Position numbers and translations under genes: made by a program
In this document: piece after piece, positions 35,076 through 44,600 of the stretch
How the letters are laid out: each line of letters opens with the position of its first letter
Numbering within the stretch: position 1 is the stretch's first letter
Notes under the pieces: model-generated
Told to the model about the DNA's origin: nothing
Databases searched by the model: none
What the model saw: the letters and a program-made list of their open reading frames with translations, nothing else
From: Pseudomonadota bacterium
GTDB taxonomy: Bacteria > Pseudomonadota > Gammaproteobacteria > Burkholderiales > SG8-39
NCBI GenBank assembly: GCA_947455195.1
Contig: CANGMI010000009.1
Span: 233,113 to 297,112 of the forward strand
Length of the DNA: 64,000 nucleotides
Direction of reading: 5' to 3'

Positions 35076-35166
35076 GTTGCCCTCCTTCGAGAGACGTTCA
35101 GGGGTCATGCCAGAGCGACAAGACCGCCTGCAGACACCACCCCGATCACGCAATCGAACCCACCCA

Positions 35167-36579
35167 TCAGCGCAGAGCGGGGTAATCGCGCTCGAGAAAC
35201 TGCGCCAGCTTGCGCGCACTCACACGGTAACCGGCCGGATTCAGGTGAATGAGATCACGCGCCATCAGGCCGGGCCTTGCATGAAACCAGCGATAGGCCC
35301 CGCCCGGGCCGCCCATCGCCTCCTGCCAATTCCAGAATCCGCAGCCATAGCCACGACCCACCCGTTGCTGCACCGAAGAAATCGCCTGATGCACCCGCGA
35401 GAACTTCAGCAGGTCGGCAGGCGGCACCCTGGTGATGCCCTTGCGCCCTGGCTTTGTACGCCGCACCAGCACACCCCGGTCGGTCGGCCCGATCAGCACA
35501 CACGCTGTGTCGGGGTACACGGCCCGAAAGACATCGAGCCCTGCGCGCAGTTCGACCTCGTAGGCACCCGCGTCGAACGAGGCATCGCTTCCTTCGTTGG
35601 TCCCGTATTCGAGCAGGATGAGATCGTATCGACGACTGGCAGCACGGGCGCGGAGATAAGTCTCATCGACACCACGCCAGACCCGGAATCGGGCCCCCGG
35701 AATCCCGAACGTGTCGATCGTGACCCTTCCCGGGTTCGCATAATGAGGCTCGACCCCCTCAAATGCAACTGTCCCGGCCACCAAACGGAATTTCACCATG
35801 CGGATCGGGCGATCGGGCTGAATGGTGACAACGCCATCCGGATGCTCATCGAGCACGATGATCCGCTCGGGCCCCTCATCGACCGAAAGCGCCAGTATGG
35901 CCCGATCATCCGGCTCGCCGGGGCGAAACAGGAGCGCGAGCGACGCGAGTTCCTGACCGGATGGCACAAGACCAAAATCGATCCACACATAACTGCCAGA
36001 GGTACTGCTGCTCATTGTCATGAGGCCCCGAGCAAAGGGCATGCGCCCGTTACGCGCGGCGTTGGCCTGCTGGTGTGTCCAGCCTTTGTCGCTGCACGAT
36101 CGACGTACGGGCAAGCGTACGCCGGGAATGCCCAGCGACGCCGGAATGAAGGAAGATCGCGCATCATCATCGGCATAGCCGATGGCTTCCAGCAGCGCAT
36201 CAGACAGGAACCGCGCGGCGGCATGACTGTCGCCCCAAAGCGCGATCGCGAGCGCAGGCGCCAGGACACGGCCCGCCAGAGGAGGCTCCGCCGTGGGGGT
36301 TTCGATGCCATCGAGCGACAAGTCGGTCAGCGTCTCGGGCTCAGGCGGCACCAGTTCGAGAGTACCGGGCGCACGCGCGGGCCCTTTCGGGGTTCGATGG
36401 ACAGTCGGGCACACCAACTCGACCAGACGAACGCCCGCCTTGACCTCGAGGACCTCAGCCCGAAGGCATCCGACCTGGACACCCAGCGCGAGAGCAACGA
36501 GGCTGCAGGCGATGCGCCGCCGTTGACAGGCGGCCGACACCGCCCTGGCACCTCCCCACGACAAGGCGCTCCGGATCAT
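35167..36579 (-). CDS. SGNH/GDSL-type hydrolase or acetyl-transfer partner
   Basis: 470 residues. An N-terminal hydrophobic segment (about 22-40) suggests export. Block I G-D-S-H is near 115, an internal beta-rich region spans about 200-330, and block V D-L-I-H-L-N-P-A-G-Y near 440-449 supplies the Asp-His pair. It overlaps the acyltransferase gene by four bases (ATGA). The pair resembles two-component systems that O-acetylate cell-surface polysaccharides or peptidoglycan. The exact target is unknown. Confidence 0.78.
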   Translation of the reverse strand: MIRSALSWGGARAVSAACQRRRIACSLVALALGVQVGCLRAEVLEVKAGVRLVELVCPTVHRTPKGPARAPGTLELVPPEPETLTDLSLDGIETPTAEPPLAGRVLAPALAIALWGDSHAAARFLSDALLEAIGYADDDARSSFIPASLGIPGVRLPVRRSCSDKGWTHQQANAARNGRMPFARGLMTMSSSTSGSYVWIDFGLVPSGQELASLALLFRPGEPDDRAILALSVDEGPERIIVLDEHPDGVVTIQPDRPIRMVKFRLVAGTVAFEGVEPHYANPGRVTIDTFGIPGARFRVWRGVDETYLRARAASRRYDLILLEYGTNEGSDASFDAGAYEVELRAGLDVFRAVYPDTACVLIGPTDRGVLVRRTKPGRKGITRVPPADLLKFSRVHQAISSVQQRVGRGYGCGFWNWQEAMGGPGGAYRWFHARPGLMARDLIHLNPAGYRVSARKLAQFLERDYPALR

Positions 36580-38633
36580 GGTTCGTCCCGCGGCGCTGCG
36601 TCGCCCGATGGAGCCCCATGCGGTGCCATGGCAGCGCCACCCTGCCCCGCAGCAGCCGGCATCAACACCCGATCTGACGTTGAGTCGGGTTGTACCGGAT
36701 CGGGGTCGCGCTCGCTGGCGACCGACGCAGCCGACACCGGACGGCCGGTCAGACGCTGCCCCCCGGCCGGCCGCGACACTGCCCGCGCACTCGGCCTGGG
36801 CGGCGGCGCAGGTCGAGCGACAGGATCGACGACAGCCAGCGGCAAGACAACAACCCCGCGCATCAACTCGGCAAACGCCACAATGCCTCGTCCTGTCAGG
36901 TGAATGCCATCGGGCACGAAGTACTCAGGGTGGGCCTGACCGATACGGGCCCAGTTGACCAGGGTCACGTTGGGGTAATCGGGGACGACCCGTGCAATCA
37001 GCGCATTGTTCTCGGCGATCCAGCGGCGCCGGGCATGCACATTGAACAGCACGACCTGGCGCCGATCGGCAAGCGCTTCGAGCAACTCGCGCAGATGCCG
37101 CTCGCCCAGATAGCCGTTGGTGCCCAGATGCAGGGCAACAGCCGGCGCAAGTTCACCCGAGGCGCGCAGGGCATTGACCCGCAGGAGCCCCTGGCTCCCC
37201 TGGCGGCCGACGGCCGCATCCACATGAACACCCTGATACGTGTGTTCGAGATGGTCCTTCATGCCCAGCATGACCGAATCACCAATCGCAGTGAGAACTG
37301 CCCCCCCCGGGCCGAACACGACGCGTGGCGCCTCAGGGGGTGGCACGACAATCGCAGGCCAATGGAGGGGCACCAGCACGAAGGCAACCGCCAGGCAGGC
37401 GGCCATGCCGCGAATCGGCACCGCGCGCCACCAGCCTCCCACAGGCACCTGCCGCAACGGGACCTCGACCCAGCGCCAGGAAGCCTCGGCCAGCAGCGAG
37501 GTCGCCCCCATCCGGATGACGAGCCCCAGAATCGGCATGTCAGGCAGTTCGTGCCCGGGGCGCAGAAGGAGAAAGACCGGCCAGTGCCACACATAAAGGC
37601 TGTACGAGCGCAAGCCGCACCAGCGCAGGAGCGGACTGGAGAGCAGACTGGCAACGGCCGAGTCGCGCACGCCGGTGGCGAAGATGAGGAGCGCCGTCGC
37701 GATCGAGACGAGCAGGAACCCGCCCCGATAGAGCCAGCCTTGCGACTCATGGCCGATATCGAAGGAGAGGACGATGGCCACAAGCGCGAGAAACCCGAGG
37801 ACTCCCGGCCAGTGTTCCGCCCCCCAGGTGCGCACCCGCGGTGGAAGACGCTCGACAATCGGCGCCAGGCGAACGGTCGACAGTGGCCGAGGGAGGGACA
37901 CCGACACACAGCCTGCTCCGACGCGCCAGATACTCGCAAGGAAGGCTCCCGAAAAGAGACCCATCGCATGCGTGTCGGTACCCAGGTAGACCCGACTCGG
38001 ATCAGCCTCGTCGGGATACCCATGACTGACCGACAACCATGCCATCCAGGCCATCGAAGCGCACGCCCCCGCCAGCGACAGCGCGGCAAGCCCACCACGC
38101 CCGCGCAGACGCAATGCGACAGCCAGCACCAGGGGCCACACGAGATAGAAATGCCACTCGATGGCAAGCGACCACAGGTGCTGCAGCAGGGCCTGACGCT
38201 CGGCACTCTCGAAGTAGGACTGCTTCGAGATCAGTTGCCAGACATTGGACAGGGCCAGAAGGCCAGCCGGTATGTCTTCAACCAGGCGTACGAGCGTCGA
38301 GGGTGCAACGAGGGGGCAGACCACGAGCAGGACGCAGAAGAGCGCGACCAGCGTCGGCATCAGGCGCCTCACCCGCCTCACCAGAAACTCGCGGTAGTCG
38401 GACAGCACCCTGGACACCGACACGGCGGTGCCCTGACGTTCGACACGCTCGATCAGTTGCCCCGTGATCAGGAACCCGGACACGACGAAAAACACGTCGA
38501 CACCGAGGAATCCGCTCGCCTCGAGCCACCCGATATCGCAGTGATAAAGCATCACCGCAACGACGGCGACAGCGCGAATGCCATCAATGGCAGAAAGCCT
38601 GCCTGAGGCAGGACGGGAGGGGAGTGCGCTCAT
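36576..38633 (-). CDS. OafA/YrhL-type membrane acyltransferase with C-terminal SGNH domain
   Basis: 685 residues. About ten membrane helices span residues 15-410, with the acyltransferase-3 signatures I-D-G-I-R-A-V-A-V near 16-24, Y-H-C-D, and F-F-V-V-S-G-F-L-I-T-G near 48-58. A periplasmic SGNH domain follows, with G-D-S-V-M near 453 and D-G-I-H-L-T near 582-587. The last 85 residues are Pro/Ala/Arg-rich and probably disordered. Such enzymes move acetyl groups across the membrane to surface glycans. It is co-transcribed with the SGNH gene that follows. Confidence 0.87.
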   Translation of the reverse strand: MSALPSRPASGRLSAIDGIRAVAVVAVMLYHCDIGWLEASGFLGVDVFFVVSGFLITGQLIERVERQGTAVSVSRVLSDYREFLVRRVRRLMPTLVALFCVLLVVCPLVAPSTLVRLVEDIPAGLLALSNVWQLISKQSYFESAERQALLQHLWSLAIEWHFYLVWPLVLAVALRLRGRGGLAALSLAGACASMAWMAWLSVSHGYPDEADPSRVYLGTDTHAMGLFSGAFLASIWRVGAGCVSVSLPRPLSTVRLAPIVERLPPRVRTWGAEHWPGVLGFLALVAIVLSFDIGHESQGWLYRGGFLLVSIATALLIFATGVRDSAVASLLSSPLLRWCGLRSYSLYVWHWPVFLLLRPGHELPDMPILGLVIRMGATSLLAEASWRWVEVPLRQVPVGGWWRAVPIRGMAACLAVAFVLVPLHWPAIVVPPPEAPRVVFGPGGAVLTAIGDSVMLGMKDHLEHTYQGVHVDAAVGRQGSQGLLRVNALRASGELAPAVALHLGTNGYLGERHLRELLEALADRRQVVLFNVHARRRWIAENNALIARVVPDYPNVTLVNWARIGQAHPEYFVPDGIHLTGRGIVAFAELMRGVVVLPLAVVDPVARPAPPPRPSARAVSRPAGGQRLTGRPVSAASVASERDPDPVQPDSTSDRVLMPAAAGQGGAAMAPHGAPSGDAAPRDEP

Positions 38634-38711
38634 GACGACCGAAGGATGGGTGGCTCAGGCCCGATGCCGACCGAGCCCGCCATTATCCCGCAGCCAGCCG
38701 TCGACGTCCCT

Positions 38712-40379
38712 CTAATCAACCATTTCAGGCCGGGCGAGCCACTCGCGCCCCTTGAGCATCGCCTGCCAGTACAGGGGCGGCAGTACCCGCTCCTTGAGAT
38801 ACCAGGCCAGACGCGACGGCCGGGTGCCATCGATGAGCCAGCGCGGGAAACTCGGCGCCACCTTGCCCCCGTAGAGGAATTCGGCGAGCACGATGCGCCC
38901 CCGCTCCACCGTGAGTGGGCACGAGCCGTAACCGTCATAGCGGGCGTCGGCCGGCAGATCGCCCCGCGTGGCCAGTACATTGTGAGCGACCACCGGCGCC
39001 TGCTTGCGAGCAGCCGCAGCTGTCTTCGCGTTGGTGGTGTTGGTGACATCGCCAAGGGCGAACACATTGACCCAGGTCTTGTGGCGCAAGGTTGCCGGAT
39101 CGACATCGACCCAACCCGCCGAATCGGCAAGCGGGCTGACACGCACGAAATCGGGCGCCTTCTGGGGCGGTACGACATGAATCATGTCGAACGGGCGAGT
39201 CACCTGCGTCTTCGTCCCGTCAGGGCCGTTGGCGGTGAAGACGGCCGTCTTCGCGGCACCATCGATCGACACCAGGTTCTCGCCAAACTGCAGGTGAATG
39301 CCATAGGCCTTCACGTACTCCATCAGGGCCGGCACGTAGGCCGGCACCGAGAAAAGCGCAGCGCCTGCATTGCAAAAGCGGATGTCGATGTCCTTCAACA
39401 CGCCCTGGCTGCGCCAGTGGTCGGCCGAGAGGTACATCGCCTTCTGCGGCGCCCCGGCACACTTGATCGGCATTGGCGGCTGCGTGAACACGGCATGCCC
39501 ACCACGCAACGATTGCGCGAGTTGCCAGGTGTAGGGCGCGAGGTCATATCGGTAATTGGAGGTGACGCCATTTCGCCCCAGCGTTTCGGGGAGTCCTTCG
39601 ATGGCAGCCCAGTCAAGCTTGAGCCCGGGGCAGACCACCAGTTGGCCGTAGCGCACCACGCGACAACCATCGAGCACAACCGCATCACGCTGCGGCTCGA
39701 AGGCGGCAACGGCCGCCTTGATCCAGTGCACGCCCTGCGGAATGACCGACCCCATCGTGCGGGCGGTGCCTGCGGCATCGAAGATACCCGCACCGACCAG
39801 GGTCCACCCCGGCTGGTAGTAATGCACATCGGCCGGATCGATGATGGCCACATCCAGACCGGGCTTGCGCGCCAGCAGGCTGGCCGCCACGGCGATGCCC
39901 GCTGCACCACCACCGATGATGACCACATCGTGTGTTGCGTCAGCCACCTCGACAGGTGTCTTGCCACCATTGGCCAGGCGCCGGACAAGTCCGGTCATGT
40001 CGTAGCCTGCCCGGGTCGCACGCTCGAGGATGAAGGGCAAGGGTGCGTGCGCCGCCTGCGACAACGCCCACATCGTCGTGGAGCGGGTGCCGGTTCTGCA
40101 GTAGGCGAGCACCGGGCGCGGCAATGCCTCGAGCAACCGTCCGAACGCTGCGCCCTGCTCGTCAGTGACCTTGCCGGATTCGGCCGGGAGGTTGCGAAAT
40201 GCGAGCCCGGCTGCAAGCGCCGCCGCTTCGATTTCGACAGCTCCCGGTTGGTCGGGGGATTCGCCATCGGGCCGATTGCAGATCAGCGAACGAAAGCCGG
40301 CGGCAACAATGGCGTCGATATCCGACGCGTGAACCTGCGCGGTGACCGACAGCGATTCGGTCAATGCCTTGATGTCCAT
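38712..40379 (-). CDS. Phosphatase-like (DUF442) domain fused to a sulfide:quinone reductase-like flavoprotein
   Basis: 555 residues from the ATG at 40379 with AGGGAGGGG before it. Residues 1-110 form a tyrosine-phosphatase/rhodanese-like domain with the loop C-R-T-G-T-R-S (Cys94-Ser100). From about 151 an FAD domain begins (V-V-I-I-G-G-G-A-A-G). A second dinucleotide region and F-A-L-G-D-V-T-N near 470 follow, as in sulfide:quinone oxidoreductases. This domain pair is found in other proteobacteria and suggests handling of sulfide/persulfide. It is not in an obvious operon with neighbours. Confidence 0.85.
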   Translation of the reverse strand: MDIKALTESLSVTAQVHASDIDAIVAAGFRSLICNRPDGESPDQPGAVEIEAAALAAGLAFRNLPAESGKVTDEQGAAFGRLLEALPRPVLAYCRTGTRSTTMWALSQAAHAPLPFILERATRAGYDMTGLVRRLANGGKTPVEVADATHDVVIIGGGAAGIAVAASLLARKPGLDVAIIDPADVHYYQPGWTLVGAGIFDAAGTARTMGSVIPQGVHWIKAAVAAFEPQRDAVVLDGCRVVRYGQLVVCPGLKLDWAAIEGLPETLGRNGVTSNYRYDLAPYTWQLAQSLRGGHAVFTQPPMPIKCAGAPQKAMYLSADHWRSQGVLKDIDIRFCNAGAALFSVPAYVPALMEYVKAYGIHLQFGENLVSIDGAAKTAVFTANGPDGTKTQVTRPFDMIHVVPPQKAPDFVRVSPLADSAGWVDVDPATLRHKTWVNVFALGDVTNTTNAKTAAAARKQAPVVAHNVLATRGDLPADARYDGYGSCPLTVERGRIVLAEFLYGGKVAPSFPRWLIDGTRPSRLAWYLKERVLPPLYWQAMLKGREWLARPEMVD

Positions 40380-40400
40380 GCCGACGCCCCTCCCTGTTCT

Positions 40401-40417
40401 CGCCGGGTCACCCGGCG
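40401..40417. other. Perfect hairpin after the T6SS cluster
   Basis: CGCCGGG-TCA-CCCGGCG gives a seven-base G+C stem, 80 bases after the tssA stop and 22 bases before the flavoprotein ATG, all on the minus strand. It could end T6SS transcription or sit in the leader of the flavoprotein mRNA. No T-run follows. Confidence 0.4.
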
Positions 40418-40431
40418 TGTGGTGTTGCGCC

Positions 40432-40437
40432 AATATA
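40432..40437 (-). promoter_or_regulatory. Weak -10-like element before the flavoprotein gene
   Basis: TATATT on the minus strand stands out in a GC-rich gap, about 53 bases before the ATG at 40379. No good -35 is seen 17 bases upstream. Confidence 0.25.
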
Positions 40438-40496
40438 CGCCGGTCGCCTGGATGCACCGCGAATGACACGCGCGATGCCGGTGAGCAACCGCCGAC

Positions 40497-41606
40497 TTAG
40501 CGGGGTTGCAGACCGAGCAGATTGATCATGCGGTTCAAGTCTCCCTCTTCACGAACCACCTCGGCCATCAGTTCCGGCAGCGACATGCGACCCCAGTTGA
40601 CCGCCCGACGCACCAGGTAGGGTGTCGGGCTGTGCGGCTCGATGCTGGCAAGATAGTCGGCAATGCTCTCGAGCGCGAGATACGCCTGATCACGATTCTG
40701 CCACCCACCGGTGGTGAACTGGGTCATCCCGGTTGCATCGCCTGCCCCGGCATGACTGTCGGCGTCGTCCTGCGGTCCGTGACCACGGCCAGGCATGCTC
40801 CCCCCTGCGTCCGACTGTGATTGGAGGTCGGGGCCTCGGTCGGGGGCAAACTGGGTGAGCAGGCGCTCGATCTCCTCGAGCGTCTTGGCCGCCTGGGCAA
40901 GACTGGGGGCATCGGCAGGTCGCCGCTCCTTGAGCAACCGGTCGAGGTCTCGCAATTCGAGCAGGCAGGATCGCGCCAGATCGCGGCGTGCGGAGACCTG
41001 GCCGTACATCTCGACGGCGCGCGCCTTGACGACCGATCGGGTGAGTGCGGGGGTCTGCGGCCCCTGCCCGGCATACCTCGGTTCCTCCGGCAGCAGTTCG
41101 GCAGCCGTCATGCGCTCCCAGTCGGCCAGCGTGGTGCGAAACGGCGCCGCCTCGGAACCCTCGACAAGCGTCACATGCACCTTGAATGCGAGGCCAAGAA
41201 ACTGGTTCACCCACTCGAGCGATGCGAAACGGGCATCCGCGTCGTCGTCCTCGCCGATCAGCGGATGGACCGAATCCCAGTATCGTTCGAGCAACAGTCG
41301 CACCAGGCGCAGGCCGCGCAGCACCCCAGGCAACTGGTCGCGTCGCATCCACGCTTCGAGAAGCCAGGCTGCAATCTGCAGGTCCTTCGACCGCTCGACC
41401 AGAATGCCCTTGCAGCGGGTTTCGATAAGCGCCCAGTCAGCGCGCTTGAGCGGTCGTTCCCACTCACCCATGGGCAGATCAGGATCGTCTTCCTCGCGCT
41501 CGAGTCGCACCTCCATGAAGGCCGGGTCGTAGCGCATTGAAGGGCCGCACGGCGACTCTGCCGACAACGGCACGAGCAATGCTTCGAGAATGATGTCGGT
41601 CGTCAT
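40497..41606 (-). CDS. tssA: T6SS cap/baseplate protein TssA
   Basis: 369 residues from the ATG at 41606. The ImpA N-terminal domain spans about 5-130 (P-L-S-A-E-S-P-C-G, with the W-x-L-I-E-T-R-C-K stretch). The C-terminal region carries R-D-Q-A-Y-L-A-L-E-S-I-A-D-Y-L and P-Y-L-V-R-R-A-V-N-W-G, typical of the VasJ/TssA class. TssA starts sheath polymerisation and links baseplate and tail. It is the last gene of the T6SS cluster, 40 bases after tssM. Confidence 0.92.
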   Translation of the reverse strand: MTTDIILEALLVPLSAESPCGPSMRYDPAFMEVRLEREEDDPDLPMGEWERPLKRADWALIETRCKGILVERSKDLQIAAWLLEAWMRRDQLPGVLRGLRLVRLLLERYWDSVHPLIGEDDDADARFASLEWVNQFLGLAFKVHVTLVEGSEAAPFRTTLADWERMTAAELLPEEPRYAGQGPQTPALTRSVVKARAVEMYGQVSARRDLARSCLLELRDLDRLLKERRPADAPSLAQAAKTLEEIERLLTQFAPDRGPDLQSQSDAGGSMPGRGHGPQDDADSHAGAGDATGMTQFTTGGWQNRDQAYLALESIADYLASIEPHSPTPYLVRRAVNWGRMSLPELMAEVVREEGDLNRMINLLGLQPR

Positions 41607-41646
41607 GATCACCACGGCCCCCTCTGTCTGAATATCATCATCGGGA

Positions 41647-44600
41647 TCACTGGGCGTCCCAGGTGGGCGCGGAGGCAGGGAAGGTTCCGGGCCAGACGAG
41701 GGGCGAACGCTTGCCAGCCGGGCTGATGCCCAGTCGGACATAGACTCTCGCAGACGACTCAACAGAGGGAAGCTTGGGATTTTCATTGATGGTCGAGATC
41801 GGGAACTCGAACTTGAGCAGTTGTGTGCGCTGATCGCCACGAGGCGACCCATCCGTGTCCCGATGCACTTGCAGCATGCTCAGAAGCGACCAGAGGTCGG
41901 AGAAGCGGTAATTCACGGTGCGGTCGTCGACCGTCATCCAGGCTTGCGCGGCGTCCGGTTGCGGAACGGCCCTTCCATTGCGCGCAAAGCGCAGGGAGAG
42001 GGTCACTGGCATGCCGGGTTCCCAGCGCAAGGCGCGCGCGGGGTCGCGCTGCCGCAGCGTCTGGCTGCCGACGACGAGGGCCCACTCGATGATCTGATTG
42101 CCGTCGACTTCATTGTCAGCATTGGCCCGGAAGTCGACCGATAGATCATAGCCGGCGGGTACGTTTTCATCAGCCGGATACAGGGGGGCAAGAAACGCGC
42201 GCACCCGCTCCATCTGCTCGTCGAACCTGCGTATCGCGATCATCGGCTGGCGAGACACACCCGCATCGATCGACCGATCGAGAAGCGTCTTGTGAGCACG
42301 CTCGAAGAGGCGCAGTACGGGCAGGATCTCTTCGGGATCAGCACTCGGCCCTGCTGCACCGGACCGCATGCCCGGGCTTCGGCTCTGCCCGCCGGCACTC
42401 GCGGTCAGGGACGCAAACGGCATCACGAACGGCGAGCGTCCGGCAAGATCTCGATTGAACGCGCTTGCGAGCGCATCCCAGAGCATCTGCCGCTCGCCAC
42501 TGACGATCTCCTGACAGCGCTGAACCAGCCCGTCGCGCAGGAGTTTCAGGCGCTCGCTGAAAATATCGGGCGCGCGGCGCATCGAGACACGCGCCACCAG
42601 TTTTTCGCTGCAATTCGCACCGTCGATCTCGGCCCCGTCTGCCAGCACGAACTGCTCGAGCGCCAGCAGATTGCTGCTCGGACTGCGTGCCTTGTAACGG
42701 GCGATATCGGTCACGATCGCCTGCCAGCGCTGGGCGAGAAACCCGCTGCGTCGCTCTGCGCCCAGGGAGGGCAGCAGCACTTCCGCCTCGCGGGCGAGCT
42801 TTTCGATGCGCGAAAACTGCTCGGAGGCGTACGAGGCCAGCGCCAGGGGATCGTTGACGGCAAAAGCCTGCAGGAGCGGCGCACGGGCGCCGGTCCAGCT
42901 GCGAAAGTCGCGCTCGCGTGGCAAGTAGAACTCCCCTTGCACCAGCGCCTCGTCGATGAGCCTCAATCGCGCGTTGGCATCACCCGCGATCATGTCGCCA
43001 AGCCTTTCGGCGGCCGCCCTGCCACCGAATTCGAGCAAAAGCGCCTGCAGGCGTACCAGACGGGTCCTCTCCGGCTCCCCCACGGCCGGTGGCAGTCCGC
43101 CCACCATCGATCCGGATTGCATCGCAGTCGTGATCATCTCGATGAGCGTATCGGTGAGCACGGCATTTGCAACACCCTCAAGGGCAGAACGTTGCCCGCG
43201 AGGTACCCGTGGAAGGACGTCGGATCTGAATCGGGTACGGGCCTCTTCGAGCGCAAGTGCCTGGTCAAGTCGGGCTCTGTCCCAACCGACAGCTGCCTGC
43301 AGCGTCTCTGCCGGGAAGGTACTGCGCCGATTGGACGTCATGAAGGACTGCGCCATCAGTGCGGTAATCGCACCCTGGAGGGCGATCCTGTCCTGCGACA
43401 GAGACCAGGTCTTCTCCTTGGCCTGCCAGACCAGCCCGCCACCGCCGCCCGGATCACCCAGACCAGCCGCATTCCAGTCGTCCTGAAAGCGTGCGAAGGA
43501 TGCCTCGGCACGTCGACGTGCCTCGGCAACCGGCGCTGTCCCGAGCACGCCCAACGCAGCGGCGCGCTGCATCATCGACTCCCAGGCCTGGCCGATATCC
43601 AGTGTGCCCCTCGCCATCCACTCACCTGCGCCCGGCTTGAAGAGCTTCTGCATGCCATCGAGTTGGGCAAGCAGCGTACGCAGACTTTCCAGTGCCTGGT
43701 CGGCGTCCTGGCGAGCCAGCGCGCCCGATGACAATTGCGCGAGTTGCTCAGCCAGTTGGCGCTCGGCTGCGACGAGGGGGTTGTTGTCGAACAGCCGCTG
43801 ATCGAGTGCGTCATGCGCAAGAAGAAACGAGCAGGCCAGTGCGCTCTGGATGGCCTCGGTCTGCGGACGCGGCTGACCCTGGGAGAATCGCCTGAAGAGC
43901 ACGGCCGTACGTTCAGCATTGCCTTTCAATTCACTGCCCAGAACGACTCGCACGAGCGTGCGCATGTCGGCGGCCTGTGGCGAATCGCTCCCTTCTGCCA
44001 GCCTCGTCTCGGCGCGCAGTGCCTGATCGAGCCGCTCGGCAGCGGCGAGGTACTGCAGGGTCGCCACGAACTCGGGCAGGCTCTCCGGCGAGAGGGATCC
44101 GGCCGCAACGGGCCTCGCCTCGACCGGCCAACCCGCCGGCAGACTGCACTGAGCCCCCTTGATCGGCACCAGCGTGCCAGGATCCCGCACCGTGCCGGTC
44201 AACTCGACGGCAACGTGGTACAGGCTGTCACGCATCGGCGCGAAGTCGTTCTGCGCGAAACGACGCTCCATGCGCCGCTCGACCCGCTCCTGAATGGCAT
44301 CGAACCAGGGGAGCGATCCAGGCATGAACACCGATCCCAGCGATGCCGTATCCACCTCGGCCAGCAGCGCGAGCGCATCGACGGCGCGCGCCTGAACCTC
44401 CTCACGACTTTCTCGCCCCGCAGCGCGCGACTCGGTTGCCTGCGCACTGTGGCGATCAAGACGCTGGATCACATCGAACAAGGCACCGAAGTCATGAGAC
44501 AGCCTGACCGTGGAAAAGACCAGTCCGATCGTCCAGCCACCCAGCAGTCCGGCAGCAACCCAGCCCAGGGTCCGGGTCAGCACCGGGCGCTGCATGCGCT

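Noticed and set aside
34777..40466. Several very long plus-strand open frames (over 600 codons) opposite the lytic transglycosylase, SGNH, acyltransferase and flavoprotein genes
   Set aside because: Their predicted proteins are Arg/His/Gln-rich without known motifs, and the opposite strand encodes well-supported families. They are GC-bias shadows.
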